Below, piece after piece: positions 25,934 through 36,850 of a DNA stretch of 57,389 nt (its first letter is position 1; each line of letters begins with the position of its first letter). The position numbers were made by a program, and so were the translations under genes. The stretch comes from Dickeya dianthicola NCPPB 453. Lineage in GTDB: Bacteria; Pseudomonadota; Gammaproteobacteria; Enterobacterales; Enterobacteriaceae. Below the pieces are notes generated by a model. That model saw only the letters and a program-made list of their open reading frames with translations. It had not been told where the DNA came from and did no database searches. The DNA lies in assembly GCF_000365305.1 (NCBI RefSeq), contig NZ_CM001841.1:4072563-4129951 (forward strand). Reading direction: 5' to 3'.

Positions 25934-28900
25934 GTGCGCCTGATCCTGATTTTCCTGCTGGGATGCTTGTTATCAACCACGTCGCTGGCCGCCCAGTTGC
26001 CTGACGAAACGCAACTGAAACAGGATCTGCAACAGGCCGAAACCAACCAGACTTCCCCGGCGCAAGCCGACATCGTCAAAGAGCTGCAATCGGCGTTGCG
26101 GCTGCTGGATGAGCGCCGGGACACCCGCCAACGCGCCGACCAGTACCAGCGCGCCATCGACGACTTCCCCAAACTGACCCGCGACCTGCGCCAGCAATTG
26201 GATGCCGAAAACGCCAAACCGGCCGCGCCGCCGAAAGCGACATCGGTCAACGATCTGGAACAGCAGATTGTCCAGCTTAGCAGCCAGTTGCTGGAACAGA
26301 GCCGTCAGTTACAACAGGAACAGGACCATCAGCGGGAAATCAGCGACTCGCTGGCCCAGTTGCCGCAGCAGCAAACCGAAGCCAACCGCGCGCTGAGCGA
26401 GGTCGAACGGCGCGTGCAGGCGCTGGGCAACCCGACGACCGCGCTCGGACAAGCGCAACTGGCCGCGCGACAGGCCGACGCGGCGCTACGTAAAAGCCGG
26501 GTGGAGGAGCTGGAACTGGCGCAGCTTTCCGCCAGCAACCGTCAGGAACTGTCGCGCCTGCAGGCGGACGTCTACAAAAAGCGGCGTGACCGGCTGGATA
26601 ACCAGCTCCAGTTATTGCGCAGCGCGCTGAACACCTTGCGCCAGCGCGAGGCGGAGCAGGCGCTGGAGCGTACCGAGCAACTGGCGGAACAGGAAGGCCA
26701 GTTGCCCACGGCGGTCGCCGGCCTGCTGCAAACCAACCGCGAACTCTCCATCGCGCTCAACCAGCAGGCGCAGCTCATGGACCAGATTGCCGCCCGTCAG
26801 CGTCAAACCGCCGCTCAAACGCTACAGGTTCGTCAGGCGCTGAGCACGCTGCGCGAACAAGCGCAATGGCTCGGTTCATCGCCGGCGCTGGGGGAAACCC
26901 TGCGGGCGCAGGTGGCGCGGTTGCCGGAAATGCCCAAGCCCCAGCAACTGGACGGCGACATGGCGCAGTTACGCGCCCAGCGCCTGCATTACGAAGACCT
27001 GCTCAACAAACTGTCGGCGACCGGCGAACCCGCCCGTCAGGACGACGGCGCCCCGCTCACCGCCGCCCAGCAAAAGATCGTCAACGATCAGCAACGCACC
27101 CAGCGCGATCTGCTCACGTCGCTGATTTCCGGCTGCGACACCCAGATTCTGGAACTGACCAAGCTGAAAGTCGCCAGCAGCCAGTTGGAAGACGCGCTGA
27201 CCGAGATCCGCGATGCGGCGCACCGTTACCTGTTCTGGGTAGCGGATGTCGACCCGATTGGTTTTGCCTACCCGCTCAACCTGCTGCGCGACCTGTCGCG
27301 CCTGTTGTCGCTGGATACCCTCACCCAACTGAGCGGCGCGATGCTGATGATGGCAACCAGCCAGAGCACCCTGCTGCCGCTGCTGGCCGCGTTGCTGCTG
27401 GTCGGGCTCAGCATCAGCTCGCGCCGTCATTATCATGCCTTTCTGGAACGCGCCAGCAGCCGGGTGGGCAAAGTCACCCTCGACTATTTCATGCTGACGC
27501 TGCGTACCGTGTTCTGGTCGGTGATGGTGGCGATACCGCTGCCGGTGCTGTGGGCCGCACTCGGGTATGGCCTGCAAAACGCCTGGCCTTACCCGGTGGC
27601 GGTGGCGATCGGCGACAGCGTCACCGCCACGGTGCCGCTGATGTGGGTGGTAATGATCTGCGCCGCGTTTTCCCACCGTCAGGGGCTGTTCATCGTGCAT
27701 TTCGGCTGGTCGCCGAAACAAGTGGCGCGCGCTATGCGCTACTACCGTCTGTCCATCGGTCTTATCGTGCCGCTGGTGATGGCGCTGATCACCTTTGATA
27801 ACCTCAACGACCGGGAGTTTTCCAGCACGCTGGGGCGGTTGTGCTTTATCCTGCTGTGTATGGCGCTCAGCCTGGTGACTACCAGCCTGAAACGCGCCGG
27901 TATTCCGCTGTATCTGGATAAAGAAGGCTCCGGTGAAAACCCGGTGAACCGCGCGATGTGTAATCTGATGATCTGCATTCCGCTGATCGCCGCGCTGGCG
28001 TCCTGTCTGGGTTACCTCGCGACATCGCAGGCGTTGCTGGCGCGGCTGGAAACCTCGGTCGCCATCTGGTTCTTCCTGTTGGTGATTTACCACATCATTC
28101 GCCGCTGGATGTGGATTCAGCGCCGCCGCATCGCCTTTGACCGCGCCAGACAGCGCCGGGCGGACATGCTGGCGCAACGCGCCCGCGGCGAGGAAGACGC
28201 CAGCCCGTTTTCGCACGAAGCCGGCGTCGATGTGGTGGAAGAACCAGTGGTGGATCTGGACGCCATCAGCGCCCGCTCGCTGAAGCTGGTGCGCTCCATC
28301 CTGACGTTGATCGCCCTGATGTCGGTCATCGCGCTGTGGTCGGAAATCCATTCCGCGTTCGCGTTTATGGAAAACATCAGCCTGTGGGACGTCACCAGCA
28401 CGGTGAAAGGCGTGGAGAGCGTGCAGCCGATTACCCTCGGCGCGGTGTTGATCGCGCTGCTGGTGTTTGTCATCACCGCGCAGTTGGTGCGCAACCTACC
28501 CGCGCTACTGGAGCTGGCGGTGCTGCAACATATCGAGCTGTCGCCCGGCACCGGCTACGCCATTATCACCGTCAGCAAGTATCTGATGATGCTGGTGGGC
28601 GGGCTGATGGGCTTCTCGTTGATCGGCATCGAATGGTCAAAATTGCAGTGGCTGGTGGCGGCACTCGGCGTGGGGCTGGGGTTCGGCTTACAGGAGATCT
28701 TCGCCAACTTCATCTCCGGCCTGATTATTTTGTTCGAAAAACCGATCCGCATCGGCGATACCGTGACCATCCGCGACTTAACCGGCAGCGTGATGCGCAT
28801 TAATACCCGCGCCACCACGATTTCCGACTGGGACCGCAAAGAGATCATCGTGCCCAACAAGGCCTTCATCACCGAGCAGTTCATCAACTGGTCGCTGTCT

Positions 28901-29257
28901 GATTCGGTGACTCGCGTGGTGCTGACCATCCCCGCCCCCGCCGACGCCAGTACGCAGCAGGTCACCACACTGCTGCTGGATGCGGTGAAACGCTGCTCGC
29001 TGGTGCTGGATAATCCGCCGCCGGAAGTGTTTCTGGTGGACCTGCGTCAGGGCATCCAGATTTTCGAGCTGCGTATCTTCGCCGCGGAAATGGGTCACCG
29101 TATGCCGCTGCGCCACGAACTGCACCAGCTGATTTTGGAAAGCTACCGCGAGCACAATCTGGTGATGCCGTTCCCGCCGTTCCAGGTACAGATGGACTCA
29201 GTACAAATCGCCGGGCGCAACGCCGCCACGTCAACCCGCACTGCTGGTGGATTATGA
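25934..29257 (+). CDS. mscM: Miniconductance mechanosensitive channel MscM
   Basis: This 1107-residue MscS-family channel (YjeP) has a signal peptide (MRLILIFLLGCLLSTTSLAA) and a long periplasmic coiled-coil region (about 25-480, Gln/Leu/Arg-rich). About eleven membrane segments follow, and then the pore helix and MscS beta-domain (GLGFGLQEIFANFISGLIIL, GDTVTIRDLTGSV). The GTG start lies behind GAGGAGG. It protects against hypo-osmotic shock. Genomic context psd-mscM is conserved. Confidence 0.95.
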   Translation: MRLILIFLLGCLLSTTSLAAQLPDETQLKQDLQQAETNQTSPAQADIVKELQSALRLLDERRDTRQRADQYQRAIDDFPKLTRDLRQQLDAENAKPAAPPKATSVNDLEQQIVQLSSQLLEQSRQLQQEQDHQREISDSLAQLPQQQTEANRALSEVERRVQALGNPTTALGQAQLAARQADAALRKSRVEELELAQLSASNRQELSRLQADVYKKRRDRLDNQLQLLRSALNTLRQREAEQALERTEQLAEQEGQLPTAVAGLLQTNRELSIALNQQAQLMDQIAARQRQTAAQTLQVRQALSTLREQAQWLGSSPALGETLRAQVARLPEMPKPQQLDGDMAQLRAQRLHYEDLLNKLSATGEPARQDDGAPLTAAQQKIVNDQQRTQRDLLTSLISGCDTQILELTKLKVASSQLEDALTEIRDAAHRYLFWVADVDPIGFAYPLNLLRDLSRLLSLDTLTQLSGAMLMMATSQSTLLPLLAALLLVGLSISSRRHYHAFLERASSRVGKVTLDYFMLTLRTVFWSVMVAIPLPVLWAALGYGLQNAWPYPVAVAIGDSVTATVPLMWVVMICAAFSHRQGLFIVHFGWSPKQVARAMRYYRLSIGLIVPLVMALITFDNLNDREFSSTLGRLCFILLCMALSLVTTSLKRAGIPLYLDKEGSGENPVNRAMCNLMICIPLIAALASCLGYLATSQALLARLETSVAIWFFLLVIYHIIRRWMWIQRRRIAFDRARQRRADMLAQRARGEEDASPFSHEAGVDVVEEPVVDLDAISARSLKLVRSILTLIALMSVIALWSEIHSAFAFMENISLWDVTSTVKGVESVQPITLGAVLIALLVFVITAQLVRNLPALLELAVLQHIELSPGTGYAIITVSKYLMMLVGGLMGFSLIGIEWSKLQWLVAALGVGLGFGLQEIFANFISGLIILFEKPIRIGDTVTIRDLTGSVMRINTRATTISDWDRKEIIVPNKAFITEQFINWSLSDSVTRVVLTIPAPADASTQQVTTLLLDAVKRCSLVLDNPPPEVFLVDLRQGIQIFELRIFAAEMGHRMPLRHELHQLILESYREHNLVMPFPPFQVQMDSVQIAGRNAATSTRTAGGL

Positions 29258-29596
29258 CGGCTGATGGTTTTCTCCGGCGTCAAAAACTGTGCTGAGGCAG
29301 GCGACTTCGCCGGGTGAGCGGCAGGACGCCGCGAAAGCCCGTGCCGCTCCGGGAGAGCGTCACGGGCGGCCCGAACAGCGAAGACGGATGCCGAAGGAAC
29401 CGCGTTAGCGGCACAGTTTAGCCACCAGCCAGAGGTCAAGGAGAGGCGGCGCTGAGCCTCTCCTTGTCGTGCGTGCGATGATGTTGCAAAGGGATAAGCT
29501 ATGTCATCAAGCACGAAACTACACACCGTTCCGGCATGAATCAACGATAGCGAAACAGCCAGACTGCTTGTCAGAAATAATAAAGGAAAAGCGGCG
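29258..29596. other. Intergenic region between convergent mscM and epmA
   Basis: The 339-base stretch has no credible gene. It holds a perfect 10-bp hairpin at 29438-29465 (AAGGAGAGGC/GCCTCTCCTT, 8-base loop) that may terminate mscM, although no strong T-tract follows. The remainder is GC-rich and without recognisable repeats. Confidence 0.5.
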
Positions 29597-30574
29597 TCAG
29601 GCGCGATCCACCGTAAACGCCATCACTTCGCTGATAGACTCGGCGTTCAGCGCCAGCATCACCAGACGATCAACGCCCAGCGCTACGCCGGAACACGGCG
29701 GGATACCGGCTTCCAGCGCCGTCAGCAGGTTTTCGTCGATCGGTTGCACCGGCAGGCTGCGCGCGGCGCGTTTACGGTTATCCTGCTCGAAACGCTGGCG
29801 CTGCTCTTTGCTGTCGGTCAGTTCGCAAAAACCGTTAGCCAGTTCGATACCTTTGTAATAGACCTCGAAACGCTCCGCCACCCGGTGATCCTCGGTGCTG
29901 ATTTCCGCCAGCGCCGCCTGCGTCGCCGGGAAATGGTAGACAAACGCCGGTTTGTCGCGACCGATGTGCGGCTCCACGCCAAACACGAACAGCAGTTGCA
30001 ATAAGGTGTCGCGATCCTCTTCCCGGCCGGCGACATCCCCCACGCCGATTTTCTCCGCCGCTTCACGCAACTGCGCCTTGTCCGCCGACAGCGGATCCAC
30101 CTCCAGATGACGCTGGAACGCCTGCTGATAAGAAAGCATCTCCGCGCTGTCGCACTCCAGCACCTGTTGCAGCAGGTCATCCATTTCGTTCATCAGCCGG
30201 TACATGTCATAGTGCGGGCGATACCACTCCAGCATGGTGAACTCAGGGTTGTGATAACGGCCGGACTCTTCGTTGCGGAAACTGCGGCACAGTTGGTAAA
30301 TCGGCCCGCTGCCTGCCGCCAGCAGGCGTTTCATGTGGTATTCCGGGCTGGTCATCAGATACAGCGCCATGCCATCGGCGGCGCCGGGGCCGACAAAGTG
30401 GGTCTGGAACGGGAACAGATGCACGTCCGTCACCGTCGCCTGACTCATGGCCGGCGTTTCCACTTCCAGCACGCCTCGGTCTGAGAAAAAACGCCGGATT
30501 TCTTTCATTATCGACGCTCGTTTCAACAGATTGGCGACAGGGGCGCTGGGCTGCCAACTTGCCGTTTCGCTCAT
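29597..30574 (-). CDS. epmA: EF-P (R)-beta-lysyltransferase
   Basis: The 325-residue protein resembles the LysRS catalytic core without an anticodon-binding domain (class II motifs: [34 protein letters not shown]). It adenylates (R)-beta-lysine and attaches it to EF-P Lys34. Start at the ATG at 30574 ([12 protein letters not shown]), identical to the E. coli N-terminus; the 20 extra codons upstream are unsupported. The partner genes efp and epmB are 4.5 kb away in the same window, beyond frdABCD. Confidence 0.96.
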   Translation of the reverse strand: MSETASWQPSAPVANLLKRASIMKEIRRFFSDRGVLEVETPAMSQATVTDVHLFPFQTHFVGPGAADGMALYLMTSPEYHMKRLLAAGSGPIYQLCRSFRNEESGRYHNPEFTMLEWYRPHYDMYRLMNEMDDLLQQVLECDSAEMLSYQQAFQRHLEVDPLSADKAQLREAAEKIGVGDVAGREEDRDTLLQLLFVFGVEPHIGRDKPAFVYHFPATQAALAEISTEDHRVAERFEVYYKGIELANGFCELTDSKEQRQRFEQDNRKRAARSLPVQPIDENLLTALEAGIPPCSGVALGVDRLVMLALNAESISEVMAFTVDRA

Positions 30575-30834
30575 GATTTCCACTCCACACTCAAACTGGA
30601 GGTGCAGTCTACCCGCATCACCCCAGCCAGACAAATTTATCCCGTGAAAGGCTTTCTTCTATTTAGCTGACCTGTATTCATAAATTACAGAACACCGTCT
30701 ACTCTAAGTTCCCGGAGATTCACCCGGTTGCCGTCACCCGGCAACTTGAATTATTTGGGGTATGAAAGTGCTATTTGCGGATAAATCACATTTTCCGGAA
30801 TATGTCCGTACGGATATTAAAAAACAGCAAAATA

Positions 30835-30885
30835 CTGGATCACATCAAATTTCAGACATCTACAAATCGCTATAATCATTTCCAT
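30835..30885 (+). promoter_or_regulatory. frd promoter with FNR-type site
   Basis: TGGATCACATCAAATTTCAG (30836-30855) aligns with the E. coli frdA FNR-site region (TCGATCTCGTCAAATTTCAG). A perfect TATAAT at 30871-30876 is the -10. The spacing places the site centre about 41 bases before the expected start of transcription, the class II position for FNR activation under anaerobiosis. The leader to the GTG start is about 160 bases. The rest of 30575-31044 is AT-rich and without a gene. Confidence 0.7.
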
Positions 30886-31044
30886 ACAAAAAAAGGGTGA
30901 TTGACTCTCTCTTTATAGGTAGTTCGGATATTTTTTTACTCGATTTAATGTCTTGGAAATTAAAATTGAAAATAAGTGACTAAACTGAATTTCATATTAT
31001 TTTCTTAATTTAATTTATTTAACTTAAGTAACTGGAGGCATGCA

Positions 31045-32841
31045 GTGCAAACCTTTAATGCCGATTTAGCCATTATCGGGGCCGGGGGAGCAGGTTTACG
31101 GGCAGCGATTGCCGCTGCGCAAGCAAATCCCCAACTCAAGATTGCGCTGATTTCCAAAGTCTACCCAATGCGCAGCCACACCGTGGCCGCCGAGGGAGGA
31201 TCGGCGGCGGTCACGCAGGATCACGATAGCTTCGATTTCCACTTCCACGACACCGTGGCCGGGGGAGACTGGCTGTGTGAACAGGACGTAGTAGACCACT
31301 TCGTGCAGCAGTGCCCGCGCGAAATGACCCAGCTTGAGCAGTGGGGCTGCCCGTGGAGCCGCAAGCCGGACGGGTCGGTCAACGTGCGCCGTTTCGGCGG
31401 GATGAAGATCGAACGCACCTGGTTCGCCGCGGATAAAACCGGTTTCCACATGCTGCACACCCTGTTCCAGACCTCGCTGAAATACCCGCAGATTCAGCGT
31501 TTCGACGAACATTTCGTACTGGATATTCTGGTGGATGACGGCCATGCCCGTGGGGTCGTCGCCATCAATATGATGGAAGGGTCGCTGATTCAGATTCGCG
31601 CCAACGCCATCGTGATGGCCACCGGCGGCGCCGGCCGCGTCTATCGCTACAACACCAACGGCGGCATCGTTACCGGCGACGGCATGGGCATGGCCTTCCG
31701 TCACGGCGTGCCGCTGCGCGATATGGAATTCGTACAGTACCACCCCACCGGCCTGCCGGGCTCCGGCATTCTGATGACCGAAGGCTGCCGCGGCGAAGGC
31801 GGTATCATGGTCAACAAAGACGGCTACCGCTACCTGCAGGATTACGGCCTCGGGCCGGAAACGCCGCTGGGCGAGCCAAAAAACAAATACATGGAGCTGG
31901 GTCCGCGCGACAAAGTTTCACAGGCCTTCTGGCACGAATGGCGCGCCGGACGCACCGTACCTACCCCGCTGGGCGACGTGGTCTACCTCGACCTGCGCCA
32001 TCTGGGCGAGAAGAAACTAAAAGAACGTCTGCCGTTCATTTGCGAACTGGCGAAAGCTTACGTCGGCGTCGACCCGGTGAAAGAGCCGATTCCGATTCGC
32101 CCCACCGCACACTACACTATGGGCGGCATCGAAACCGACCAGCAGTGTGAAACCCGGATTCAGGGCCTGTTCGCCGTCGGCGAATGCTCGTCCGTCGGTT
32201 TGCACGGCGCCAACCGTCTCGGCTCCAACTCGCTGGCGGAGCTGGTGGTGTTCGGCCGCGTCGCCGGTGAAAAAGCGGTGGAACGCGCGCAGTCCGCCGC
32301 GCCGGCCAACGCCAGCGCGCTGGATGCGCAGGCCAATGACGTGGAACAACGCCTGCACGCGCTGCTCAAGCAGGAAGGCACCGAAAGCTGGGCCAAAATC
32401 CGCGACGAAATGGGGCTATCGATGGAAGAAGGCTGCGGCATCTACCGTACCACCGAGCTGATGCAGAAAACCGTCGACAAACTGGCGGAACTGAAAGAAC
32501 GCTTCAAACGCGTGAAAATCACCGACCGCTCCAGCGTATTCAACACTGATCTGCTCTACACCATCGAACTGGGCCACAGCCTGGACGTTGCCGAATGTAT
32601 GGCGCATTCCGCCATCAACCGCAAAGAGTCACGCGGCGCGCACCAGCGTCTGGATGAAGGCTGCACCGAGCGTGACGACGTCAACTTCCTGAAGCACACG
32701 CTGGCGTTTTATAACCCGGAAGGCGTGCCCCGTCTGGAATACAGCGATGTGAAGATCACCAGACTGCCGCCGGCGAAACGTGTTTACGGCGCCGAAGCGG
32801 AAGCTCAGGAGAAAAACAAGAAGGAGCAAGCGAATGGCTGA
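31045..32841 (+). CDS. frdA: Fumarate reductase flavoprotein subunit
   Basis: This 598-residue catalytic subunit of quinol:fumarate reductase carries covalent FAD. The Rossmann motif [12 protein letters not shown], the FAD-attachment region [14 protein letters not shown] and the active-site [20 protein letters not shown] and TMGGIETD are visible. The GTG start lies after GGAGGCATGCA and the N-terminus matches E. coli FrdA (MQTF.ADLAI). It overlaps frdB by eight bases. Confidence 0.97.
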   Translation: MQTFNADLAIIGAGGAGLRAAIAAAQANPQLKIALISKVYPMRSHTVAAEGGSAAVTQDHDSFDFHFHDTVAGGDWLCEQDVVDHFVQQCPREMTQLEQWGCPWSRKPDGSVNVRRFGGMKIERTWFAADKTGFHMLHTLFQTSLKYPQIQRFDEHFVLDILVDDGHARGVVAINMMEGSLIQIRANAIVMATGGAGRVYRYNTNGGIVTGDGMGMAFRHGVPLRDMEFVQYHPTGLPGSGILMTEGCRGEGGIMVNKDGYRYLQDYGLGPETPLGEPKNKYMELGPRDKVSQAFWHEWRAGRTVPTPLGDVVYLDLRHLGEKKLKERLPFICELAKAYVGVDPVKEPIPIRPTAHYTMGGIETDQQCETRIQGLFAVGECSSVGLHGANRLGSNSLAELVVFGRVAGEKAVERAQSAAPANASALDAQANDVEQRLHALLKQEGTESWAKIRDEMGLSMEEGCGIYRTTELMQKTVDKLAELKERFKRVKITDRSSVFNTDLLYTIELGHSLDVAECMAHSAINRKESRGAHQRLDEGCTERDDVNFLKHTLAFYNPEGVPRLEYSDVKITRLPPAKRVYGAEAEAQEKNKKEQANG

Positions 32842-33568
32842 TATGCAAACCCTGAAAATGGAAGTCATGCGCTATAACCCGGAGCAGGATAACGCCCCGC
32901 ATTTCGACACTTACGAGGTGCCGTATACCCGCGAAACGTCGCTGCTGGATGCGCTCGGCTACATCAAGGACAATCTGGCGCCGGACCTGTCCTACCGCTG
33001 GTCCTGCCGCATGGCGATTTGCGGCTCCTGCGGCATGATGGTCAACAACGTGCCGAAGCTGGCCTGTAAAACCTTCCTGCGCGACTACACCAGCGGCATG
33101 AAGATCGAAGCGCTGGGCAACTTCCCGATCGAACGCGATCTGGTGGTGGACATGACTCACTTCATCGAAAGTCTGGAAGCCATCAAGCCGTACATCATCG
33201 GCAACAACCGTACGCCGGAGCAGGGCCCGAACAAGCAGACGCCGGCCCAGATGGCGAAATACCATCAGTTCTCCGGCTGCATCAACTGCGGGCTGTGCTA
33301 CGCCGCCTGCCCGCAGTTCGGCCTGAACCCGGAGTTCATCGGTCCCGCCGCCATCACGCTGGCGCACCGCTACAACCTGGACAACCGCGACCACGGCAAG
33401 AAAGAGCGCATGGCGCAACTGAACGGCGACAACGGCGTCTGGTCCTGTACTTTCGTGGGTTACTGCTCCGAAGTGTGTCCGAAGCATGTCGATCCGGCGG
33501 CGGCTATCCAGCAGGGTAAGGTGGAAAGCGCCAAAGACTTCATGATAGCCATGCTAAGACCACAATAA
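32834..33568 (+). CDS. frdB: Fumarate reductase iron-sulfur subunit
   Basis: The 244-residue protein has the [2Fe-2S] motif [15 protein letters not shown]. The [4Fe-4S] and [3Fe-4S] cysteines lie in [13 protein letters not shown] and [17 protein letters not shown]. The start is the ATG at 32834 ([15 protein letters not shown]), within the last codons of frdA, as in E. coli. Confidence 0.97.
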   Translation: MADMQTLKMEVMRYNPEQDNAPHFDTYEVPYTRETSLLDALGYIKDNLAPDLSYRWSCRMAICGSCGMMVNNVPKLACKTFLRDYTSGMKIEALGNFPIERDLVVDMTHFIESLEAIKPYIIGNNRTPEQGPNKQTPAQMAKYHQFSGCINCGLCYAACPQFGLNPEFIGPAAITLAHRYNLDNRDHGKKERMAQLNGDNGVWSCTFVGYCSEVCPKHVDPAAAIQQGKVESAKDFMIAMLRPQ

Positions 33569-33580
33569 GGGAGGCAACAA

Positions 33581-33976
33581 ATGATCACCAAACGTAAAGC
33601 GTATGTCCGTGGCATGACGCCCACCTGGTGGCAGAAGCTCGGTTTCTACCGTTTTTATATGCTGCGCGAAGGCACCGCGGTGCCCGCCGTCTGGTTCAGC
33701 ATCGTGCTGCTGCATGGCGTGTTTTCGCTCAAAGGCGGCCCGGAAGGCTGGAGTCAGTTTGTCGGCTTCCTGCAAAATCCGCTGGTATTGTTGCTCAATA
33801 TCATCGCCTTGCTGGCGGCGGTGTTGCACACCAAGACCTGGTTCGATCTGGCGCCGAAGGCCGCCATTATCATCGTGAAAGATGAAAAAATGGGGCCTGA
33901 GCCGATCGTTAAAGGACTGTGGGCGGTCACCGTCGTTGTCACGCTGGCGGTGCTGGCCATCGCCTTGCTGTTCTGA
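33581..33976 (+). CDS. frdC: Fumarate reductase membrane anchor subunit C
   Basis: The 131-residue protein has three transmembrane helices and starts [19 protein letters not shown]. It anchors FrdAB to the inner membrane and helps to form the menaquinol site. It lies 12 bases after frdB, behind AGGGAGG. Confidence 0.96.
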   Translation: MITKRKAYVRGMTPTWWQKLGFYRFYMLREGTAVPAVWFSIVLLHGVFSLKGGPEGWSQFVGFLQNPLVLLLNIIALLAAVLHTKTWFDLAPKAAIIIVKDEKMGPEPIVKGLWAVTVVVTLAVLAIALLF

Positions 33977-33990
33977 ACAGGAGGAATCTC

Positions 33991-34347
33991 GTGAGTAATC
34001 AACAACCCAAACGTTCCGACGAACCGCCGTTCTGGGGCCTGTTCGGCGCTGGCGGCATGTGGAGCGCCATGTTCGCGCCGGTTATCATCCTGCTGGTGGG
34101 CGTTCTGTTGCCGCTCGGTCTGTTCCCGCAGGCGCTGACCTACGATCGCATCGCGGCGTTCAGTCACAGCCTGATTGGCCGCGCATTCCTGCTGCTGATG
34201 ATCGTGCTGCCGCTGTGGTGCGGTCTGCACCGTATTCACCACGCCATGCATGACCTGAAATTCCATGTGCCGGCCGGCAAATGGGTGTTCTACGGCCTGG
34301 CGGCGATCTTGTCGGTGGTGACCATCATCGGCATCGTAGCACTGTAA
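33991..34347 (+). CDS. frdD: Fumarate reductase membrane anchor subunit D
   Basis: The 118-residue protein has three transmembrane helices. It aligns with E. coli FrdD ([40 protein letters not shown]). The GTG at 33991 is chosen because AGGAGGAATCTC precedes it; the longer open frame from 33919 overlaps frdC and is not used. Confidence 0.95.
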   Translation: MSNQQPKRSDEPPFWGLFGAGGMWSAMFAPVIILLVGVLLPLGLFPQALTYDRIAAFSHSLIGRAFLLLMIVLPLWCGLHRIHHAMHDLKFHVPAGKWVFYGLAAILSVVTIIGIVAL

Positions 34348-34366
34348 GGTGATAAACACGCACCGC

Positions 34367-34392
34367 CAACGGCCTGCCTGCGCAGGCCGTTG
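34367..34392 (+). terminator. Hairpin after frdD
   Basis: CAACGGCCTGC, a 4-base loop and GCAGGCCGTTG form a perfect 11-bp stem 19 bases after the frdD stop. Only TACTTTGG follows, so the T-tract is poor, but the position fits an operon terminator. Confidence 0.65.
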
Positions 34393-34433
34393 TACTTTGG
34401 GCCCAACCAATACAATGATTTCCTGACGGACAA

Positions 34434-34482
34434 CTTAATCCGGGTTAAACCTTAATCCGGGTTAAACCTTAATCCGGGTTAA
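34434..34482. repeat. Three tandem 17-bp repeats of a near-palindrome
   Basis: The unit CTTAATCCGGGTTAAAC starts at 34434, 34451 and 34468, the last copy partial. Each copy contains TTAATCCGGGTTAA, a near-palindrome around CCGG. It lies in the non-coding gap between frdD and the DUF486 gene. Confidence 0.9.
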
Positions 34483-34646
34483 TCCGTTCGCCGATTTAGG
34501 GAAATAATCGGGCTGACCCAAACAGCGAAATAAATAAAACAGCGTTTTGATATTATTATTTTCTGTAGTAGCACACCGGTTCGCCCGGCTTATTTTCAGC
34601 CAGCGATCGTGCCGGCTGCTTTTACGAAATACCGTTACGTGATGAG

Positions 34647-35000
34647 TCAACCCATAATTTTGTCGCGGAACATAAAAAATACCGCACCCAGCAAACACAA
34701 TCCGGCCCAAATATAATCGGTACGAAATGGCTCTTTGAGAATAATTATCGAAAAGGGAATAAACACCGACAGGCTAATTACTTCCTGCAAAATTTTCAGT
34801 TGCCCGGCAGACGCCACTTGATAACCAATACGGTTGGCCGGCACCTGCAACAGGTATTCAAACAGAGCTATCCCCCAGCTGACCAATGCCGCCACCATCC
34901 AGGTACGTCCACTGAAATAGCGAAGATGCCCATACCAGGCAAAGGTCATAAATACGTTACTGAGGGTCAGCATGAAAACGGTGATAATCAATGGGGACAT
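34647..35000 (-). CDS. DMT-superfamily small membrane protein (DUF486)
   Basis: The 117-residue protein has four transmembrane segments and matches the DUF486 family (FMLTLSNVFMTFAWYGHLR, PANRIGYQVASAGQLKILQE, LKEPFRTDYIWAGLCL). The start is the ATG at 35000, behind AAGGAGAGCGCT; the frame is open to 35018 but without support. Function is unknown; members resemble small multidrug-resistance-like half-transporters. Confidence 0.85.
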   Translation of the reverse strand: MSPLIITVFMLTLSNVFMTFAWYGHLRYFSGRTWMVAALVSWGIALFEYLLQVPANRIGYQVASAGQLKILQEVISLSVFIPFSIIILKEPFRTDYIWAGLCLLGAVFFMFRDKIMG

Positions 35001-35155
35001 AGCGCTCTCCTTAACCAAGGCGCGGCATTATTACGTCGGGCGACGCAAAATACCATCAGGCAACGTTCAGCGTGTGTGAGAGAATTTTTCAGGCGGGATA
35101 TCAAAGGTAAAACAACGCGTAAACCGCCCGACGGGCAGTTTACGCGCCGGAAAGA

Positions 35156-35722
35156 TTACTTCACGCGGGAGACGTATTCGCCGGAGCGGGTGTCAACCTT
35201 GATAACTTCGCCTATCTGCACGAACAGCGGCACTTTCACCACCGCGCCGGTGGACAGCGTAGCCGGCTTGCCGCCAGTACCGGCGGTATCGCCTTTCAGG
35301 CCCGGATCGGTTTCGGTGATTTCAGCTTCGATAAAGTTCGGCGGCTGAACGGCGATCGGTCGACCATCCCACAGGGTAACGATACATTCGGCATTATCCT
35401 GCAACCATTTAGCAGAATCACCTACAGTCTTCGCTTCAACCTGGTGCTGTTCAAAGGTTTCAGGATGCATGAAATGATAGAACTCGCCGTCGTTATACAG
35501 GTAGTTCATGTTGGTATCCACCACGTCAGCACCTTCCGCCGAATCGGTAGACTTGAAGGTTTTCTCAACGCGGGACCCCGTCAACAGACGACGCATTTTG
35601 ACTCGGGCAAAAGCCTGGCCTTTACCCGGTTTCACAAATTCACTGGATTCGATGGCATACGGCTCGCCTTCGAACATGATTTTAAGACCGGAGCGGAAAT
35701 CGTTGCTAAAATAAGTCGCCAT
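35156..35722 (-). CDS. efp: Elongation factor P
   Basis: The 188-residue three-domain tRNA mimic relieves ribosome stalling at polyproline. The modified lysine lies in [13 protein letters not shown] near residue 34. The KOW-like N-terminal domain and two OB domains are present. It is divergent from epmB with a 39-base gap. Modification requires EpmB (lysine 2,3-aminomutase) and EpmA, both encoded in this window. Confidence 0.97.
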   Translation of the reverse strand: MATYFSNDFRSGLKIMFEGEPYAIESSEFVKPGKGQAFARVKMRRLLTGSRVEKTFKSTDSAEGADVVDTNMNYLYNDGEFYHFMHPETFEQHQVEAKTVGDSAKWLQDNAECIVTLWDGRPIAVQPPNFIEAEITETDPGLKGDTAGTGGKPATLSTGAVVKVPLFVQIGEVIKVDTRSGEYVSRVK

Positions 35723-35761
35723 AATGGCCCTCTACATTAATACTGGTACTTAGCCAAAAAA

Positions 35762-36799
35762 ATGGCACACATTGTAACCCTAAATATACCTTCCCGAGAA
35801 GATTGGTTGCAGCAACTCACCGATGTTATTACCGACCCTGATGAATTGCTGCGACTTCTGACGCTGGATAACCATCCGCAACTGACCGCCGGGCGCGATG
35901 CCCGCAAACTGTTCCCGCTACGAGTGCCGCGCACATTTGCGGCGCGCATGCGGCCCGGCGACGCCCGCGATCCGCTGCTGTTGCAGGTGTTGACCGCACA
36001 GGACGAGTTCATCGCCACCCCCGGTTTCAGCCACGACCCACTGGATGAACAGCACAGTGTGGTGCCAGGGCTGCTGCACAAATACCACAATCGTGCCCTG
36101 TTGCTGGTGAAAGGCGGCTGTGCGGTTAATTGCCGTTACTGCTTCCGCCGCCATTTCCCTTATCAGGACAACCAGGGCAACAAGGCCAACTGGCGCCAGG
36201 CGCTGGCGTACATTCGCCAGCACCCGCAACTGGACGAAATCATCTTTTCCGGCGGCGACCCGCTGATGGCCAAGGATCACGAGCTGGACTGGCTGCTGAG
36301 CGAACTGGAACAAATTCCCCACCTGAAACGGCTGCGCATCCACACCCGCCTGCCGGTGGTGATTCCGGCGCGCATCACTGCCGAACTCTGTCAGCGGCTG
36401 GCGCGATCGTCGCTGCGCGTAATAGTGGTGACCCACATCAACCACGCCAACGAAATCAACGCCGAATTCACCGACAGTATGGCACGTTTGCGCCGGGCGG
36501 ACGTGACGCTGCTCAACCAAAGCGTCTTGCTGCGGGGCGTCAACGACAGCGCCGACACGCTGGCGGCGCTCAGCAACGCGTTGTTCGACGCCGGCATCCT
36601 ACCCTATTACCTGCATGTGCTGGACAAAGTACAGGGCGCGGCGCACTTTCTGGTGCCGGACGACCAAGCGCGCGCGCTGCTCAGGGAATTGATAACGCAG
36701 GTATCTGGCTATCTGGTGCCAAGCCTGACACGGGAAATCGGCGGCGAGGCCAGCAAAACGCTGCTGGATATTGGTATGCGGCAGGAAAATCAGGACTGA
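35762..36799 (+). CDS. epmB: EF-P-specific lysine 2,3-aminomutase
   Basis: The 345-residue radical SAM enzyme has CxxxCxxC in CAVNCRYCFRRHFPY and the PLP lysine in the C-terminal region. It converts L-lysine to (R)-beta-lysine for EF-P modification. It is divergent from its protein target gene efp. Confidence 0.95.
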   Translation: MAHIVTLNIPSREDWLQQLTDVITDPDELLRLLTLDNHPQLTAGRDARKLFPLRVPRTFAARMRPGDARDPLLLQVLTAQDEFIATPGFSHDPLDEQHSVVPGLLHKYHNRALLLVKGGCAVNCRYCFRRHFPYQDNQGNKANWRQALAYIRQHPQLDEIIFSGGDPLMAKDHELDWLLSELEQIPHLKRLRIHTRLPVVIPARITAELCQRLARSSLRVIVVTHINHANEINAEFTDSMARLRRADVTLLNQSVLLRGVNDSADTLAALSNALFDAGILPYYLHVLDKVQGAAHFLVPDDQARALLRELITQVSGYLVPSLTREIGGEASKTLLDIGMRQENQD

Positions 36800-36807
36800 A
36801 ATACCAT

Positions 36808-36836
36808 CAGCGTCATCGGCCTTCGCCAATGACGCT
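36808..36836. terminator. Hairpin between convergent epmB and yjeI
   Basis: CAGCGTCATcGG and CCaATGACGCTG pair with one mismatch around CCTTCG. No T-tract follows on the plus strand, so it may be a weak bidirectional terminator. Confidence 0.45.
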
Positions 36837-36850
36837 GACCTCGTTCGACA

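Noticed and set aside
26969-28351. Minus-strand open frame of 460 codons opposite mscM
   Set aside because: Antisense shadow, rich in Gln, His and Arg; mscM has signal peptide, coiled coil and MscS domain in the right order.
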